From Allobosea sp. BH3 (GTDB lineage Bacteria > Pseudomonadota > Alphaproteobacteria > Rhizobiales > Beijerinckiaceae): a stretch of DNA of 64,000 nucleotides. The translations under genes and the position numbers were made by a program. The notes under the pieces are model-generated. The model worked only from the letters and a program-made list of their open reading frames with translations. It was not told where the DNA came from and did not search any database. The stretch is from NCBI RefSeq assembly GCF_025499465.1, contig NZ_JAIMCA010000004.1, positions 186,001 through 250,000 on the forward strand. The letters run 5' to 3'. This document shows positions 1-7,428 of the stretch, piece by piece (position 1 is the first letter of the stretch; the number at the start of each line of letters is the position of its first letter).

Positions 1-170
1 AGGTCGACACCGGCAACACCAACAAGCTCGCCCTCGTCAAGGAGAGCGTCTCGCTGGCGGAGCTCGTCGACGGGCTGAACGCGCTCGGCATCGGCCCGCG
101 CGACCTGATCTCCATCCTCCAGGCCATCAAGTCGGCCGGTGCCCTCCAGGCAGAAATCGAGGTGATGTGA
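1..170 (+). CDS. flgI: Flagellar P-ring protein FlgI, C-terminal fragment
   Basis: The window opens inside this gene; only the last 55 codons are present, read from position 3 to the TGA at 168-170. The visible tail (about SLAELVDGLNALGIGPRDLI, then an alanine-rich stretch ending IEVM) matches the usual end of FlgI, the periplasmic subunit that builds the P ring around the flagellar rod. The stop codon shares its A with the ATG of the next gene, a rod-assembly gene, which supports the call and suggests translational coupling in a flagellar operon that begins to the left of the window. Confidence 0.85.
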   Translation, partial: VDTGNTNKLALVKESVSLAELVDGLNALGIGPRDLISILQAIKSAGALQAEIEVM

Positions 171-541
171 TGACCGCCGCTCTCGCTCTCCCCGCCGCCA
201 ATCTCGCGCTCGGCGTCGCCGGCAAAGTGGCTGGCAAAGTCGTCAACGGCATCGCCGAGGCGCTCGACCCGGCGAAGGCCAAGGCCAAGAAGCAGGCCGA
301 CGACTTCGAGACCATGTTTCTCGAGCAGTTCACCGAACGGCTCTTCGCCAGCAGCGAAGGCACCGAGGGCCCCCTCGGCGAGAACGGCCAGGGCGGCGGC
401 ATCTGGCGCTCGCAGCTCAGCCAGCAATACGCCAAGCAGATCCAGAAGGCCGGAGGCATCGGCCTCTCGGACCAGATCATGCGCGATCTGATCGGCCTTC
501 AGGCCCAGAACACCAGCGGAGCACAGAATGTCGGCGGCTAG
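170..541 (+). CDS. flgJ: Rod-binding protein (FlgJ N-terminal domain type)
   Basis: This 123-residue protein has the FlgJ N-domain pattern: a helical region with KQADDFETMFLEQF near residues 41-54 and a conserved IGLSDQIMRDL segment near the C-terminus. In enterobacteria FlgJ caps the growing rod and also carries a muramidase domain. Here the muramidase domain is absent, as is usual in alphaproteobacteria, so a separate enzyme must open the peptidoglycan. The ATG at 170 overlaps the flgI stop; a GTG at 167 is an alternative start one codon earlier. It overlaps the next gene by 14 bases. Confidence 0.85.
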   Translation: MTAALALPAANLALGVAGKVAGKVVNGIAEALDPAKAKAKKQADDFETMFLEQFTERLFASSEGTEGPLGENGQGGGIWRSQLSQQYAKQIQKAGGIGLSDQIMRDLIGLQAQNTSGAQNVGG

Positions 542-1016
542 GCCCTTGCTCGACGAGCGTCCGCGCATCAGCGACGCGCTCGGCGCCCGCGCGCTGATCG
601 AGGCCGTGCTGGAAGCGCTCGGAGCCCTGTCGCATCTCGTCGGCGAGGAGACCGAGCTGATCCGCGCCGGCCGCCTGCCGGAGGCGCTGAGCCGCGAGGC
701 CCGCAAAACCGAACTCGGCGGCGTCTATATGCGTGGTGTCGAGCAGGTGAAGCTCAATGCCGTCGCGCTTGCCCGCTTCGTCCCGGATCAGGTCCGGCGG
801 CTGAAGGAAGCACATCTCGATTTCCAGCTGCTGATCGAGACGAACCGGATCGTACTCGCCACAGCCCGCGCCGTCTCGGAAGCCGTCATCCGCGATCTTG
901 CCGCCGACGCCAACAAGCCCGCGCGGGCCGCCGGCTACGGCCCCGCCGTCTCGGTTGGCGCCGGTGCTTTCGCCCGCCCGAACTCCGGCCCGCTGGTCGT
1001 CTCGCGGAGCCTTTAA
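528..1016 (+). CDS. flgN: FlgN-like flagellar export chaperone
   Basis: This 162-residue, mostly helical protein lies in the flagellar operon directly after the flgJ-type gene and overlaps it. FlgN proteins are cytoplasmic chaperones for the hook-filament junction proteins FlgK and FlgL, both encoded 5-8 kb away in this window. The family is weakly conserved in sequence. The call rests on position, size, helical heptad-like pattern in the first 120 residues, and a disordered Gly/Ala/Pro tail. A general flagellar accessory protein (FlbY-like) is the alternative. Confidence 0.65.
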   Translation: MSAARPLLDERPRISDALGARALIEAVLEALGALSHLVGEETELIRAGRLPEALSREARKTELGGVYMRGVEQVKLNAVALARFVPDQVRRLKEAHLDFQLLIETNRIVLATARAVSEAVIRDLAADANKPARAAGYGPAVSVGAGAFARPNSGPLVVSRSL

Positions 1017-1214
1017 AAGCGAAACGTCTCCCGGGCGGAGCGCGGGCGAAGTCATCTGGCGCGCGGCTACGTCAGCAAGCCTCAATATTTACCTAATTCC
1101 CTTACGTCATATTCAGTCTTCTCTGACACGCTCCACGACATCCGGCGGCAGAGTGTCCGCCTTTAAGAGGAGGCGGCGCAACGGCGCCGTGAATGACTCC
1201 AGAAGGAGTGGGTC

Positions 1215-1667
1215 ATGGATTTTAGCAATTCACCCAGGCTCGCGCCCGCGCCGGGCGTCCTGGTCGTCAGCCGTTCGGACGTCAATGCCCAGCAGGGCAG
1301 CGTCGCAGTAGAGCTTCCTCCCGAGAAGACCGTTCAATCCGCCTCCGCCGGCGTCGCCGTCAATGTCGAGCTGGGCGCGCAGGCGCGCGACGCGCAGATC
1401 CGCACCAATGGCGAACAGCGCACCGCCGAAGCACAGCAGAACGGCCGCAACTCGAACCGCACGCTCGACGAAACGGTGGAGCGCAAGCTGGTGGTCGATC
1501 CGCGCACGCGTTCGGTCATCCTGCAGAAGAAGAACACCGACACCGGCGAGACCGTCTCCCAGCTGCCCGACGAGACGCTGATCAAGATGCGCCTCTATAC
1601 CCGCCAGCTCGCCGAGCTCGAACGCCAGGCCCAGGAAAGCCGCCACGAACTCGAGCGCTCGGCCTGA
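1215..1667 (+). CDS. FlaG-like flagellar protein
   Basis: A 150-residue protein that starts at an ATG with a good ribosome site (GAAGGAGT, 1201-1208). The N-terminal 80 residues are polar and probably disordered. The C-terminal part (VERKLVVDPRTRSVILQKK, then TGETVSQLPDETLIKM) has the FlaG pattern of a short beta hairpin with a paired 'hydroxylated residue-x-G-E-x-(I/V)-x-Q-(I/L)-P' turn. FlaG proteins affect filament length in other bacteria. It sits immediately before the two flagellins and is closed by its own terminator. The family assignment is from motif and context only. Confidence 0.6.
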   Translation: MDFSNSPRLAPAPGVLVVSRSDVNAQQGSVAVELPPEKTVQSASAGVAVNVELGAQARDAQIRTNGEQRTAEAQQNGRNSNRTLDETVERKLVVDPRTRSVILQKKNTDTGETVSQLPDETLIKMRLYTRQLAELERQAQESRHELERSA

Positions 1668-1690
1668 AACAAGCGCCCCCGGCCTTCCGA

Positions 1691-1727
1691 CGCAAACCGC
1701 CCGCCTCGCGCGGGCGGTTTGCGTTTG
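1691..1727 (+). terminator. Rho-independent terminator after the FlaG-like gene
   Basis: A perfect 14-bp stem (1691-1704 with 1710-1723, arm CGCAAACCGCCCGC) with a 5-base loop is followed by TTT. It begins 23 bases after the stop codon and isolates the FlaG-like gene from the first flagellin. Confidence 0.85.
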
Positions 1728-1944
1728 GGAGCGCCGCACAGGCGACGTTCGCAGACTGGGGGCGATGAAGGGCCGGGCCAGCCCCGTTTTACATCCGCTT
1801 AACCACGCGCCGGCTTTGCCCGATCTGGCGGCAATGCGACCGCCGAAATTTACCAGTTGTTACGGAGCGGCGCCCGAATGTCCGCTCGACCCGGCCAGAA
1901 TGGACGGGCGCCAGAATGGCAAACTGACCAGAAGGTAGACGATC

Positions 1945-3327
1945 ATGGCTGTTACTCTTTCCGCCGGCGTTCGCGGCGCTCTCACCTCGCTGCAGAGCGT
2001 CACCTCGCAGTCCACCGGCATCCAGAACCGCCTCGCGACCGGTAAGAAGGTCAACTCGGCGGTCGACAATCCCGTCAACTACTTCACTGCCGTCGGACTG
2101 AACGATCGTTCGAGCCAGCTCACCGGCCTGCTCGACGGCATCTCGAACGGCATCCAGACTGTCCAGGCGGCCTCGAAGGGCATCGACGGCATCACCAAGC
2201 TCGTCGGCTCCCTCCAGTCCACCATCAAGCAGGCTCAGGCCGACGCGGCTCAGAACCGCCCGACCAAGGCCGGCACGGCTCTCGCGACCGCCACTGAAGC
2301 GGCCGTCACCTCCAAGAGCCTGAAGGACATCGCTCTCGACAAGCGCATTACCGACAACAACGCCGCCGTTGCGAACGACGCGACTGCGACCTATTCCGGT
2401 AACATCGGCGGTCCCGCCCTGGCGGCTGGCAGTGAGTCGATGACCAGCATCTACCTGAAGTCGGACACCAACACCTATACCGCCTCGTTCAAGAGCACCA
2501 CGGCCACCGTCCGTGACGTTGTGAACGAGATCAACAAGTCCGGCGTCGCCACCGCTTTCGTCGACGAGAAGGGCCAGCTCAACATCAAGGGCAACGGCTC
2601 CGAGGAAGTCCAGTTCGGTATCGACACTGTGGTCTTCGCCCCGGCAGCCGCTGGCGCCCCGACCCAGACCGAATTCGACACCGCAGGCACCGCGTCGGCA
2701 ACCGCCGCCGCGACCGCCACGAACGACAACACCAGCTTCGGCTTCGAGGCTGACGATGTCACCGCCGGTAGCGGTATCACCGGCCAGAACATCACGTCGT
2801 CCGTCCGTTCGAACCTCATCCAGCAGTACAACGACCTGCGCACGCAGATCGACGAACTCGCCAAGGACTCCGGGTTCAACGGCCTGAACCTCCTGCAGGG
2901 CGACCGTCTGACGGTCACCTTCAACGAGAAGGGCGGCAAGAACCAGTCGAAGATGGACATTCAGGGCACCAACCTGACGTCCGACAACCTCGGCATCATC
3001 TCCGCGAACAACACCAAGATCACTGGCTTCACCAACTTCCAGAACGACGCCGACCTGGCGAAGGCTGGCGAGTCGCTGAACAGTGCTCTGACCTCTCTGA
3101 AGTCCCTGTCCTCGACCTTCGGTGCGAACCTCTCGGTCGCGCAGACCCGTCAGGACTTCACCAAGGACATGGCCAACGTCCTGACCATCGGCGCCGACAA
3201 CCTCGTCAACGCCGACGTGAACGCCGAAGCCGCCTCCCTGCTCGCGCTGCAGACCCGTCAGCAGCTCTCGCAGACGGCTCTGTCGCTCTCGAACCAGGCC
3301 GACCAGGGCGTCCTGCGTCTGTTCTGA
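1945..3327 (+). CDS. fliC: Flagellin, first of two
   Basis: A 460-residue flagellin, the filament subunit exported by the flagellar type III system. It has conserved N-terminal (about 1-140; SGIQNRLATG-like region, then NPVNYFTAVGLNDRSSQL) and C-terminal (about 360-460, ending NQADQGVLRLF) helical domains around a variable Thr/Ala-rich middle. The ribosome site is AGAAGG at 1930-1935. The 5' untranslated stretch after the previous terminator is about 215 bases; FlbT, encoded downstream, acts on flagellin leader RNA in Caulobacter, so this leader may be its target (inference). Closely related to the next gene, a tandem duplication. Confidence 0.93.
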   Translation: MAVTLSAGVRGALTSLQSVTSQSTGIQNRLATGKKVNSAVDNPVNYFTAVGLNDRSSQLTGLLDGISNGIQTVQAASKGIDGITKLVGSLQSTIKQAQADAAQNRPTKAGTALATATEAAVTSKSLKDIALDKRITDNNAAVANDATATYSGNIGGPALAAGSESMTSIYLKSDTNTYTASFKSTTATVRDVVNEINKSGVATAFVDEKGQLNIKGNGSEEVQFGIDTVVFAPAAAGAPTQTEFDTAGTASATAAATATNDNTSFGFEADDVTAGSGITGQNITSSVRSNLIQQYNDLRTQIDELAKDSGFNGLNLLQGDRLTVTFNEKGGKNQSKMDIQGTNLTSDNLGIISANNTKITGFTNFQNDADLAKAGESLNSALTSLKSLSSTFGANLSVAQTRQDFTKDMANVLTIGADNLVNADVNAEAASLLALQTRQQLSQTALSLSNQADQGVLRLF

Positions 3328-3377
3328 TCCTTCGTCCGCAGAAGCGGATCCCCCCACAGAAGGTGGGGCGAAGACAA

Positions 3378-3417
3378 AAGGCGGCGGAGCGAAAGCTCCG
3401 CCGCCTTCTGCATTTTG
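3378..3417 (+). terminator. Rho-independent terminator after the first flagellin
   Basis: A 13-bp perfect stem (3378-3390 with 3395-3407, arm AAGGCGGCGGAGC) closed by a GAAA tetraloop is followed by TTCTGCATTTT. It lies about 50 bases after the stop codon, so the two flagellins are probably separate transcription units. Confidence 0.88.
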
Positions 3418-3430
3418 GCGATCACGATAA

Positions 3431-3481
3431 GCCCTCATCCTGGGGAGCGCTTCGCAGAAGCGCGTCTCGAAGGAAGAGGGC
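3431..3481. repeat. Intergenic palindrome of the CCCTCATCCT...GGAAGAGGG type
   Basis: A 51-bp imperfect palindrome between the two flagellin units: the outer arms GCCCTCaTCCT and GGAaGAGGGC enclose the inner dyad GCGCTTC/GAAGCGC. Elements with this CCTCATCCTGAGGAG-like core are common between genes in Hyphomicrobiales (general knowledge). It is one of several palindromic repeats in the window. Confidence 0.6.
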
Positions 3482-3614
3482 TGAAGCATTCCTGCCGGGA
3501 ATTTCGCAGATGCTTAACCGGCTCCGGCGCCGTTAACCCTTTTTTATCCTTAACAATGAATTATCGGTCCCATCGAACTTGCGGGCGCGGATTCGCGTTT
3601 CAGGGGACCCGAAG

Positions 3615-5015
3615 ATGGCCGGAACTATCCTTTCAAGCGGCGTGCGCTCGAATCTGCTGACCTTGCAGCAGACGACGGCGCAGCAGACCGTGATCCAGAA
3701 TCGCCTTGCCACCGGCAAGCGCGTCAATTCCGCGATCGACAACCCGGTCAACTATTTCACGTCGCTGACCCTGAACGATCGATCGAGCCAGCTCACTGGC
3801 CTGCTCGACGGCATCTCGAATGGCATCCAGACCATTCAGGCGGCCTCCAAGGGCATCGACAGCGCCACGACGATGGTCCAGACGCTCCAGTCGGTGATCA
3901 AGCAGGCCCAGTCCGACGCGGCTCAGAACCGTCCGACCAAGTCCGGCACGGGGCTGGCGTCCGCGGCCGAGGCGACGCTCACCTCGAAGAGCCTGAAGGA
4001 CCTCGCGCTCGACAAGAGCATCGTCGACATCGCCACTGGCGTGCCCGCCGACAACGGCGTGGCCACCACTGCGACGGCGACGCGGTCGGGCGACCTTGGT
4101 CTCACGGCCGGCGCCAACGGCACACGGCTCGCGATCTCGCTCAAGACAGGCACGGCGCCCAACGACAAGACCTACACGGCCGCTTTCAACGGCGCCAACG
4201 CGACGCTCCGCGACGTCGTCAACGAGATCAACAAATCAGGCATCGCCACCGCCTTCGTCGACGAGAAGGGCCAGCTCAACGTTAAGGGCGTCGGTTCCGA
4301 GGAGCTGCAATTCGGCTTCGGCAAGTCCGACCCGGCCTCGACATCGGCGGTGGACATCGCCGCCGCCGATGCGCTGGCGATCACCAATGCCGGCGCAGCC
4401 GGTACCAACAGCAACACCGCCCTCGGCTTCCTCGCAGCAGATGCCACGGCCGGCACCGGCATCAAGGGTCAGAACCTGACCTCTTCGATCCGCTCGAACC
4501 TGATCCAGCAGTTCAACGACCTGCGCGAGCAGATCGACAAGCTCGCCAAGGACACCGGCTTCAACGGCATCAACCTGCTCCAGGGCGACCGGCTGTCGAT
4601 CATCTTCAACGAGAAGACCGGCGCGAACCAGACCAAGCTCGATGTGCAGGGTTCGATCCTGAGCTCGGCGACGCTTGGCATCAACCAGGCCACCAACACC
4701 CAGCTCGACGGCTTCATCAACTTCCAGAACGACCTGGATCTCGAGAAGGCCGGGGACACGCTGAAGAATGCGCTGACCTCGCTGCGCTCGCTGGCCTCGA
4801 CCTTCGGCTCGAACCTCTCGGTCGCGCAGACCCGGCAGGACTTCACCAAGGAAATGGTCAACGTGCTGAAGACCGGCGCCGACAACCTCGTCCTGGCGGA
4901 TCCGAACGAGGAAGGCGCCAGCCTGCTCGCCCTCAACACCCGTCAGCAGCTCTCGCAGACGGCGCTCTCGCTCGCCAACCAGGCCGACCAGGGCGTTCTG
5001 CGTCTCTTCGGCTGA
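3615..5015 (+). CDS. Flagellin, second of two
   Basis: A 466-residue flagellin with the same terminal domains as its neighbour (ATG KRVNSAIDNPVNYF region near residue 30-45; C-terminal NQADQGVLRLFG). The middle domain is diverged, and this supports separate filament roles or surface variation. A longer frame could start at 3579, but the ATG at 3615 is preferred: it has GGGGA 8 bases before it and matches the MA...S-GVR start of the first flagellin. The upstream 130 bases contain an AT-rich run (TTTTTTATCC) that may be part of the promoter. Confidence 0.93.
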   Translation: MAGTILSSGVRSNLLTLQQTTAQQTVIQNRLATGKRVNSAIDNPVNYFTSLTLNDRSSQLTGLLDGISNGIQTIQAASKGIDSATTMVQTLQSVIKQAQSDAAQNRPTKSGTGLASAAEATLTSKSLKDLALDKSIVDIATGVPADNGVATTATATRSGDLGLTAGANGTRLAISLKTGTAPNDKTYTAAFNGANATLRDVVNEINKSGIATAFVDEKGQLNVKGVGSEELQFGFGKSDPASTSAVDIAAADALAITNAGAAGTNSNTALGFLAADATAGTGIKGQNLTSSIRSNLIQQFNDLREQIDKLAKDTGFNGINLLQGDRLSIIFNEKTGANQTKLDVQGSILSSATLGINQATNTQLDGFINFQNDLDLEKAGDTLKNALTSLRSLASTFGSNLSVAQTRQDFTKEMVNVLKTGADNLVLADPNEEGASLLALNTRQQLSQTALSLANQADQGVLRLFG

Positions 5016-5067
5016 TCTCGCGCCGGAAGACAGCGCCCCTCCCCTCCAGCCAGAAGGCAGGACCGAT

Positions 5068-5460
5068 ATGGCCCTCAAGGTCGAGCTCAAACCGCGCGAG
5101 CGGATCATCATCGGGCAGGTCGTCATCCGCAACGACGAGCAGCGCACGCGCTTCTTCATCGAGGGCGACGCGCCGATCCTGCGCGAGAAGGACATTCTCA
5201 CCGCCGCCAGCGCCGACAGCCCGGCCAAGAAGATCTATCTCGCCATCCAGCTCATGTATCTGGCACAAGACCCGACCTATGAGCACGAGGTCTTCTTCCA
5301 GCTCGTGCGCGATTTCCTCGCGGCAGCGCCCAGCGCTCTCGAGCATGTTCACGAGATCAATAACCGCATTTTAAGCGGCGACCTGTACAAGGCCTTGAAA
5401 GCGGCCAGAAAGCTGATCGCCTACGAAGCGGATCTGATCGAGAATGCAAAACGGGTTTAA
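5068..5460 (+). CDS. flbT: Flagellin post-transcriptional repressor FlbT
   Basis: A 130-residue protein starting MALKVELKPRERIIIGQ and containing PILREKDILTAAS and KKIYLAIQLMYL, the signature blocks of FlbT. In Caulobacter FlbT binds flagellin mRNA leaders and promotes decay until the hook is complete; it works against FlaF, whose gene overlaps this one by 17 bases. The two flagellins upstream are the expected targets. Confidence 0.92.
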   Translation: MALKVELKPRERIIIGQVVIRNDEQRTRFFIEGDAPILREKDILTAASADSPAKKIYLAIQLMYLAQDPTYEHEVFFQLVRDFLAAAPSALEHVHEINNRILSGDLYKALKAARKLIAYEADLIENAKRV

Positions 5461-5815
5461 CGCCTACGCCGCCGCTGCCAAAACAGCCCAGACCGTCGTA
5501 TCCCCCCGCGAACTCGAAGCCTCCCTCCTCGTCAAGGCCGCCACGCGCCTGCAGATCATCGCCGACGACTGGGATCAACGCGCAGCCGAGCTCGACGAAG
5601 CACTTTCCTATAATCGCCGGCTCTGGACGCTGCTCGTCTCCGCCGTGATCGCGGAAGACAATCCGCTTCCCGTCGAGATCAAGCAGAACATCCTCGCTCT
5701 GGCGAATTTCATCTTCAACCAGACCTTCAGGATCGCGGCCGAGCCGCAGGCCAAGAGCCTCGGCGTCCTGATCAACATCAACCGCGACATCGCTGCCGGC
5801 CTGCGCGGACGCTGA
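5444..5815 (+). CDS. flaF: Flagellar biosynthesis regulator FlaF
   Basis: A 123-residue protein with the FlaF pattern: an N-terminal YAAAAKTAQTVVSPRELEA block and the RRLWTLLVSAV / LPVEIKQNILALANF core. FlaF is needed for flagellin translation and secretion and balances FlbT. It overlaps flbT, so the pair is co-translated. It is followed by a terminator shared with the convergent flgL. Confidence 0.92.
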   Translation: MQNGFNAYAAAAKTAQTVVSPRELEASLLVKAATRLQIIADDWDQRAAELDEALSYNRRLWTLLVSAVIAEDNPLPVEIKQNILALANFIFNQTFRIAAEPQAKSLGVLININRDIAAGLRGR

Positions 5816-5831
5816 GGCGCCGCTGCCGTCA

Positions 5832-5889
5832 AGTCCGATCAAAGAAAAGCGCCGGCCGTTTCCGGGCGGCGCTTTTCTTTGATCGGACT
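5832..5889. terminator. Bidirectional terminator between flaF and flgL
   Basis: A perfect 23-bp inverted repeat (5832-5854 with 5867-5889) with a 12-base loop. The arms carry CTTTTCTTT on each strand, so it can end transcription of flaF from the left and flgL from the right. It sits 16 bases after the flaF stop and 14 bases beyond the flgL stop. Confidence 0.88.
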
Positions 5890-5903
5890 GAGACTTAGCG
5901 AAC

Positions 5904-7424
5904 TCAGAGGTAGTTGGTCAGCGACAGTCTCGACAGCGTCGAAGTCACCTCATAGCTCGCCTGCAGTCGGTTCTGCAGGGCCAGGATCTGCATCGCGACC
6001 TCTTCCGGCTTGACGTTCTCGACGCCTTCCAGCGCGGTCGTCAGATAGCTCTTGGTCGTCGTATGGCGCTCCTTGGCGCTCGCCATCGCGGTCTGCGCCG
6101 AGGCGAGATCGGTGACGATTTCCGTGGGCTTCTGCACCGTGCCGCCATAACCGAGCCGCTCGCTGACGCGGTCGGTCATCGCCTGATAGCGCACCTTCGA
6201 TTCCGTATCGCTGGCCGGGAAGGTCTCGGTCGCCATGATCGCGAACTGCGCGAGCCCGATACGGAAGGCCTCCTCGTTCGCGCGAGCCCCCATCTGCACC
6301 GTCTGCGCCTGATCGACCTGGACCGTCGCCGTCGAGCGCGCCGGATCGGTGCCGTCTTCGCCGCGATACCAGATCACCGTGCTGGTCGCATAGGCGCCGG
6401 TGTTGGTCGGCGGCAGCGTCGCGCTGGCGTAGGGCGGGCCCGGCACACGCAGCGGCGGATTGCTGTTGCTGCCGGCGAAGAAATTCTGGGCCGCCACCTG
6501 CGCGGACGCCGCCGAAAGCGATGAGCGCGCCTCCTTGCCGAGCGCTTCCGTGATCGCGACCTGCAGATTGGCCGCCGTGGCGTTGACGTCGGCGCCGATC
6601 TCGAAGGTGTTCGGCATCAGGGGCTCGGTGTCGGCGGCTCGCGCCGTCAGTACGATCTCCTCCTGGGTGCCGTCAGGAAGGGTGAGTTTGAAGGTCACCT
6701 TATCGCCGGCCGCCGGCAATGTCGCGACATCGACGGCGAGGCTGGCCGGCGGGCCGGCGGTGAGCGTCGTGGTGATCGCGGCGGAGCTGGAGGTCGCGCC
6801 CGAGATCTTGAAGCCGTACGGATGGGCGACCGCTTCCTCGGCGACGGTCACCGTCGCCGCGGCCACGGTCGCGCTCAGCCGGCCGAGGCCGGAGCCGAGA
6901 TCGGCCTGCTGGCGCTCGTCGATGAGCTGCTTGACGCCCGCCTTGCCGGCGCCGTCGCCATCCATGATCTCGTTGAACGTTGCCGTCGGCTGCTTGTCGG
7001 AGGTCTTGCCGGAGAAGAGATAGCGGCCATTCACCGAGCTATCGAGCAGGTCGAGCGTCTGCTTCAGCTTCTCCTGCGCCAATATCTGCGGCGGGGACTG
7101 TCCGGTGGAGGTCTCCATATAGCCGTCGGCGCTGGCGTCGGCGCGCGTGCCGTTCGTCAGCTTGGCGAAATTCTCGACCGACGAGGTCAGCAGCTTCAAG
7201 CTCACATCGGCGAGGCCGATGCCATCGAGCCATGAATTGATCGAGGAGAGCTTGCCGTTGACGTCGAGGCTGACGCGGCGGTCGATGCCGAGATCGCCGT
7301 AGCTGGTGGCGCGCTGCTGGGTGTCGAGCTGGCGCTGGAGATCGTCGAGCTCGGCGCGGCTGGAAACGAAATTGTTCGGCTTGGCCGCGCGGTAGGCACC
7401 GGTTCCGTAGGCAGTGATGGTCAT
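5904..7424 (-). CDS. flgL: Flagellar hook-associated protein 3, FlgL
   Basis: A 506-residue FlgL, the second junction protein between hook and filament. The N-terminal helical segment (about 25-150, with SSINSWLDGIGLADVSLKLL and NGRYLFSGKTSDKQP) and the C-terminal helix (MQILALQNRLQASYEVTSTL) are flagellin-like. The middle is long (about 200-400), as in other Hyphomicrobiales. Its start lies 4 bases after the flgK stop, so the two are co-transcribed and assembled next to each other. Confidence 0.88.
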   Translation of the reverse strand: MTITAYGTGAYRAAKPNNFVSSRAELDDLQRQLDTQQRATSYGDLGIDRRVSLDVNGKLSSINSWLDGIGLADVSLKLLTSSVENFAKLTNGTRADASADGYMETSTGQSPPQILAQEKLKQTLDLLDSSVNGRYLFSGKTSDKQPTATFNEIMDGDGAGKAGVKQLIDERQQADLGSGLGRLSATVAAATVTVAEEAVAHPYGFKISGATSSSAAITTTLTAGPPASLAVDVATLPAAGDKVTFKLTLPDGTQEEIVLTARAADTEPLMPNTFEIGADVNATAANLQVAITEALGKEARSSLSAASAQVAAQNFFAGSNSNPPLRVPGPPYASATLPPTNTGAYATSTVIWYRGEDGTDPARSTATVQVDQAQTVQMGARANEEAFRIGLAQFAIMATETFPASDTESKVRYQAMTDRVSERLGYGGTVQKPTEIVTDLASAQTAMASAKERHTTTKSYLTTALEGVENVKPEEVAMQILALQNRLQASYEVTSTLSRLSLTNYL

Positions 7425-7428
7425 GAGC

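Noticed and set aside
1789..3489. Long minus-strand open frame (566 codons) opposite the first flagellin
   Set aside because: It is antisense to a clear flagellin, has no domain, and reflects the high-GC codon pattern.
3579..3614. Upstream start extending the second flagellin by 12 residues
   Set aside because: The added residues (MRARIRVSGDPK) do not occur in flagellins and the ribosome site supports 3615.
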